Assembly (NCBI GenBank): GCA_027052755.1
Contig: JALUEN010000121.1
Location: 1-8,011, forward strand
Reading direction: 5' to 3'
DNA length: 8,011 nt
DNA from: a bacterium
GTDB lineage: Bacteria; DRYD01; JALUEN01
Below, in pieces: positions 5,329 through 8,011 of this stretch. Each line of letters starts with the position of its first letter. The stretch's first letter is position 1. The position numbers and the translations under genes are program-made. The notes beneath the pieces are model-generated. The model saw only the letters and a list, made by a program, of their open reading frames with translations, searched no databases and was not told the DNA's origin.

Positions 5329-7248
5329 ATGCAAACCAATCAGCAGTTCCTTCCTTCGCTACTTCACCCTTCAATAAAGAGCTTCATAGATAGCCTCAGA
5401 CTTGGAGATATAGAGATGATATCAGATTCCTGGCTAAGCACCAGGGATTACCTGGAGAATAACCTCAGGTGGATAAAAACCTTCTCTAAGTACATAGATT
5501 CAATAGCTGAACCTAGTAGCGTCAATGAACTAATCAAAGCGATAGAGGAGCAACTGATAAACCTAGAAAATGAGATCCGAAAACTAGATGAACTGATAAA
5601 CGGCTCAGCTACCTTGGAGGAGATATCTGATACCTTCAACCAGCTATACGAGAACTACCAAGATCTAAACCAGAAGTACCTAGCATTAGTTCAATGGGAC
5701 TGGGAGCGTAGTTTGACAGGTCTCCCCATCTGGGACCAGTTCTTAAAACTATTTCCCGTCTGGAATGACGAGAGGAGAGAGGATCTTCAGATCAGAGATA
5801 TGCTGATAATATGGTTAAGGGAAATGGCGGATAGCTTAGAAACGGACGAGAGGTGGCTTAACCAGATAAAGGAGAACTTCCCAGAGTTAGAGATCTCTGA
5901 CGAGCCGTTCCAAACCATGGAAGCACTAAAATTAGCTCTAGGGGTTTTCATAACACAGCTCACTGAGGGGAACGTACCAGAGAAAGATCTGGAACAAGCC
6001 TATACAGTAGTATTACAAGGATCAAGGCTTTTAACCGAACTGAGAGAGAGAGTTAGAGAACTCCTTCAAGAAATAGCCGAGAGAGAAGGTCTACCCCTAG
6101 GCCTCCTACTACTTAGGAGATCTATATCCAACCTTAGAACACCTGCCGAGGAACTCCCCCCACTTCTAGATGAGGGCCTAACTTGGCTAGCCATACTTAG
6201 GAAAGATCTCTCCGCATGGGTTAAATTACCGCTAGTTGACATGAACATCTTAGCTGAGGAAAAGTTTGAAACCTTAAATGAAGCGCTGAGAATCTCCTCT
6301 GAGATCTTTGAGCTGATCGTCTCCCCTAGCCTAGACGAGGAGACATTAAATCATATCAGGGAACTAGTGAACACAGATGAGCTTAAGGAGGCTTCAGAGA
6401 TACTTAACTCCTTAAAGAGCGATCTTGAAAAAGGTTTCAACCTCAGAGAACCGCTATCAGATGCCCTAAAATCTCTTATATACTGGTTACTAGAGCTAGA
6501 GATAGGAACCGCACCCGTTAGCGTTATCAACAAGATGTTTGATGGAATTCTAAGCTCTCTCAAGTCCCTAGCCGTGCTCTCCGCTCTTAAGTATTTTGAA
6601 ACTAGTGATGAAAAATATTTGGATCTACTTAAAGAGCTAGAGGACTTTAGGTTCTCAATCACTCAAGAACCCCTAGAAACTCCTGAAGAGCTCCTCAACC
6701 TCATCTATGAGATCCTACCACCTTATAAAGAGCTTCTGGAAAAGGTGAGCGAACTGGATATGGAGCTTTCAGTTTCGGAGAAGATCATTTGTCCAAGATG
6801 TGGAGCGGAAAACTCTATTGATTCCAAAACCTGCCATAGATGTGGATTCATGTTAAACGTAAGCAGTACCAGGAAAGCCGTTCTAACCTTAAACGTCAGA
6901 ATGCCTGAAAAGCTTGAGGATCTCCTTGTAGAATCCACCTTGAGTTTAAGATACCCTGAACACAAGGAGGAAGCTCTAAACTTAATCAGTGATATGATCT
7001 CTCATTTCCAGGAAGCTATAGAGAAGATAGATGAGGTCTTAAACTCGCCAAAGAAACCAGAGAGCTCTACAGAGCTTGAGATATTAAGGGATAAGTTAAC
7101 CCAATTTAACGAGAGGCTAAAAAAGTTATATGAATTACTTGAGAGAGGCAAAGAGGATAATGAGGAACTTCTGTTGAGATTATCAGATATAGCGGAGTCC
7201 TGGAAAGAACTGGCTCCCGATTACTTTAAAGCTTTATCAAAGAAGTAA
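5329..7248 (+). CDS. Large helical protein with internal zinc ribbon, function unknown
   Basis: I do not recognise this 639-residue protein. It is almost entirely predicted helix, rich in Leu, Glu and Lys, with no signal peptide and no clear membrane span, so it should be soluble and cytoplasmic. Heptad-like stretches occur around residues 65-95, 230-250, 550-570 and 585-610. A four-cysteine zinc ribbon sits at Cys488, Cys491, Cys502 and Cys505 (CPRCG...CHRCGF), inside the chain rather than at an end, followed by a short beta-like stretch (510-525) and a C-terminal helical domain. No nucleotide-binding, nuclease or protease motif is visible. The ATG start has AGGAGGT eight bases upstream. It is coupled to the sigma factor and lies 20 bases before rpiB. 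Scaffold, adaptor or sigma-interacting roles are guesses only. Confidence 0.85.
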   Translation: MQTNQQFLPSLLHPSIKSFIDSLRLGDIEMISDSWLSTRDYLENNLRWIKTFSKYIDSIAEPSSVNELIKAIEEQLINLENEIRKLDELINGSATLEEISDTFNQLYENYQDLNQKYLALVQWDWERSLTGLPIWDQFLKLFPVWNDERREDLQIRDMLIIWLREMADSLETDERWLNQIKENFPELEISDEPFQTMEALKLALGVFITQLTEGNVPEKDLEQAYTVVLQGSRLLTELRERVRELLQEIAEREGLPLGLLLLRRSISNLRTPAEELPPLLDEGLTWLAILRKDLSAWVKLPLVDMNILAEEKFETLNEALRISSEIFELIVSPSLDEETLNHIRELVNTDELKEASEILNSLKSDLEKGFNLREPLSDALKSLIYWLLELEIGTAPVSVINKMFDGILSSLKSLAVLSALKYFETSDEKYLDLLKELEDFRFSITQEPLETPEELLNLIYEILPPYKELLEKVSELDMELSVSEKIICPRCGAENSIDSKTCHRCGFMLNVSSTRKAVLTLNVRMPEKLEDLLVESTLSLRYPEHKEEALNLISDMISHFQEAIEKIDEVLNSPKKPESSTELEILRDKLTQFNERLKKLYELLERGKEDNEELLLRLSDIAESWKELAPDYFKALSKK

Positions 7249-7268
7249 CCAGGAAGGAGGTAACTCAG

Positions 7269-7748
7269 ATGAGATTAGCCATAGGAAGCGATCACGGAGG
7301 CTATAACCTCAAAGAAACCTTAAAGCCGTATCTAAAGGAACTAGGACATGAGGTAATAGATGTGGGAACTTACTCTTCCGAGAGGACCGATTACCCCTTA
7401 TACGCAGTTAAAGCGCTTAGGCTCCTCCTATCTGGAGAAGTTGATAGAGCTATACTGATCTGCGGTACAGGACAGGGTATGACCATGGTCGCTAATAAGT
7501 TTAGGGGCGTGAGAGCCTCCCTATGCTGGGATGTAACGACAGCTAGACTAGCTAGAGAACACAACAACGCCAATGTCCTAACACTTGGAGGAAGGTTGAT
7601 CGGTCCAGAGCTAGCTAAGGAGATAGCAAAGACATGGCTTGAGACTGAATTTCAAGGAGAGAGACATAAGAGACGAATTGATAGCTTCTCAGATCTAGGA
7701 GCGACAGAGGATCAGATAGAGGAGGTAGAGAAGAGACTAACCACTTAA
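7269..7748 (+). CDS. rpiB: Ribose-5-phosphate isomerase B
   Basis: The enzyme interconverts ribose-5-phosphate and ribulose-5-phosphate (RpiB/LacAB fold). The 159-residue product is of normal length. IGSDHGGYNLKE (5-16) carries the Asp8/His9 substrate residues. ICGTGQGMTMVANK (64-77) holds the catalytic base Cys65 and the anion-hole loop. REHNNANVLTLGGR (96-109) contains His98, expected to help open the sugar ring. GERHKRRIDSF (130-140) supplies phosphate-binding Arg/His residues. The presence of Cys65 argues for a true RpiB rather than an inactive relative. A role in allose-6-phosphate or galactose-6-phosphate isomerisation cannot be excluded, but rpe in the same gene run supports the pentose phosphate role. 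The ATG start has AAGGAGGT seven bases upstream. Confidence 0.96.
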   Translation: MRLAIGSDHGGYNLKETLKPYLKELGHEVIDVGTYSSERTDYPLYAVKALRLLLSGEVDRAILICGTGQGMTMVANKFRGVRASLCWDVTTARLAREHNNANVLTLGGRLIGPELAKEIAKTWLETEFQGERHKRRIDSFSDLGATEDQIEEVEKRLTT

Positions 7749-7773
7749 GAAGGTTCAAATAGAGGGATTTAGA

Positions 7774-8011
7774 GTGAACGTAGAGAGGATAGTTGATAGG
7801 TTATTTCCAGAGTCATTATTCCAAGAGTACCGAGAAACGCTGGCCTCAATTAAAGGGAAACTGAAGCTTATAGTTGATAGATATTGGAACCCAATCCCCT
7901 TCAACTCCCTAAACCAGAAACTAAAGGAAAAGATAAGGAACTTGCCCATCTCCCTTACCAAATTCCGTACCCTTCACCTGTGTCCCAGGAAGTTCTTCTA
8001 TGATTATGTGA
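7774..8011 (+). CDS. Probable PD-(D/E)XK nuclease (Cas4/RecB-like), 5' part only
   Basis: Only the first 79 codons are present; the frame is open at the right edge of the window. The GTG start is supported by GAGGGA seven bases upstream and a 25-base gap after rpiB. The visible end, LPISLTKFRTLHLCPRKFFYDYV (57-79), matches the entry motif of the PDDEXK_1/Cas4/AddB nuclease group: a Ser-x-(Thr/Ser) helix start, then CPRKFFYDY. The cysteine there, Cys70, is the first 4Fe-4S ligand in Cas4 and AddB proteins. Because this motif lies near the N-terminus, the protein is more likely a single-domain RecB-family or Cas4-like nuclease than AddB, where it lies late. The catalytic Asp/Glu/Lys residues and remaining cysteines would be beyond the window. 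The call rests on one motif. Confidence 0.6.
   Translation, partial: MNVERIVDRLFPESLFQEYRETLASIKGKLKLIVDRYWNPIPFNSLNQKLKEKIRNLPISLTKFRTLHLCPRKFFYDYV

Noticed and set aside
7755..7961. Minus-strand frame of 68 codons
   Set aside because: It lies opposite the supported nuclease gene and has no family motif; the forward frame has an SD, a start codon and a recognisable motif.
1..8011. CRISPR arrays, insertion sequences, tRNA or rRNA genes
   Set aside because: No regularly spaced repeats, transposase motifs, terminal inverted repeats or conserved tRNA/rRNA signatures were seen; the Cas4-like motif at the right edge alone does not imply a CRISPR locus.

Overview
The window looks like chromosomal housekeeping DNA of a thermophilic bacterium, probably a deep-branching or Gram-positive-like one. 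Support for this comes from arginine codons that are overwhelmingly AGA/AGG, frequent ATA isoleucine, Lys/Glu-rich proteins, strong purine-rich Shine-Dalgarno (SD) sites (AAGGAGG, GGGAGGGG) and frequent TTG/GTG starts. The taxon cannot be named from the sequence alone. I see no mobile element, CRISPR array, tRNA or rRNA.

Layout. (1) Positions 1-1318: a forward clostripain-family (C11) cysteine peptidase with its own TATAAT -10 box and no visible signal peptide. (2) 1421-1645: ribosomal protein L31 (rpmE) on the minus strand, convergent with the peptidase and divergent from everything to its right. (3) 1830-8011: seven forward genes separated by only 13-40 bases, which looks like one operon. 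The order is a GrpE with a very long N-terminal extension; a single-pass membrane protein with two PASTA domains and no kinase; ribulose-phosphate 3-epimerase (rpe); a FliA/WhiG-like sigma factor; a 639-residue helical protein of unknown function with an internal zinc ribbon; ribose-5-phosphate isomerase B (rpiB); and the 5' end of a likely PD-(D/E)XK (Cas4/RecB-like) nuclease cut by the window edge.

How the genes fit together. Rpe and RpiB together interconvert ribulose-5-phosphate with xylulose-5-phosphate and ribose-5-phosphate, the non-oxidative pentose phosphate core. The PASTA protein placed before rpe recalls the prkC-cpgA-rpe order of Bacillus subtilis, but here the kinase domain and the GTPase gene are absent. 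The sigma factor and the zinc-ribbon protein lie between the two sugar-phosphate enzymes and overlap at the stop/SD, so they are probably translationally coupled. GrpE is present without dnaK, dnaJ or hrcA beside it and without a CIRCE operator.

The least explained items are the helical zinc-ribbon protein, the kinase-less PASTA protein and the GrpE extension. I do not see a convincing new defence or mobile system here.
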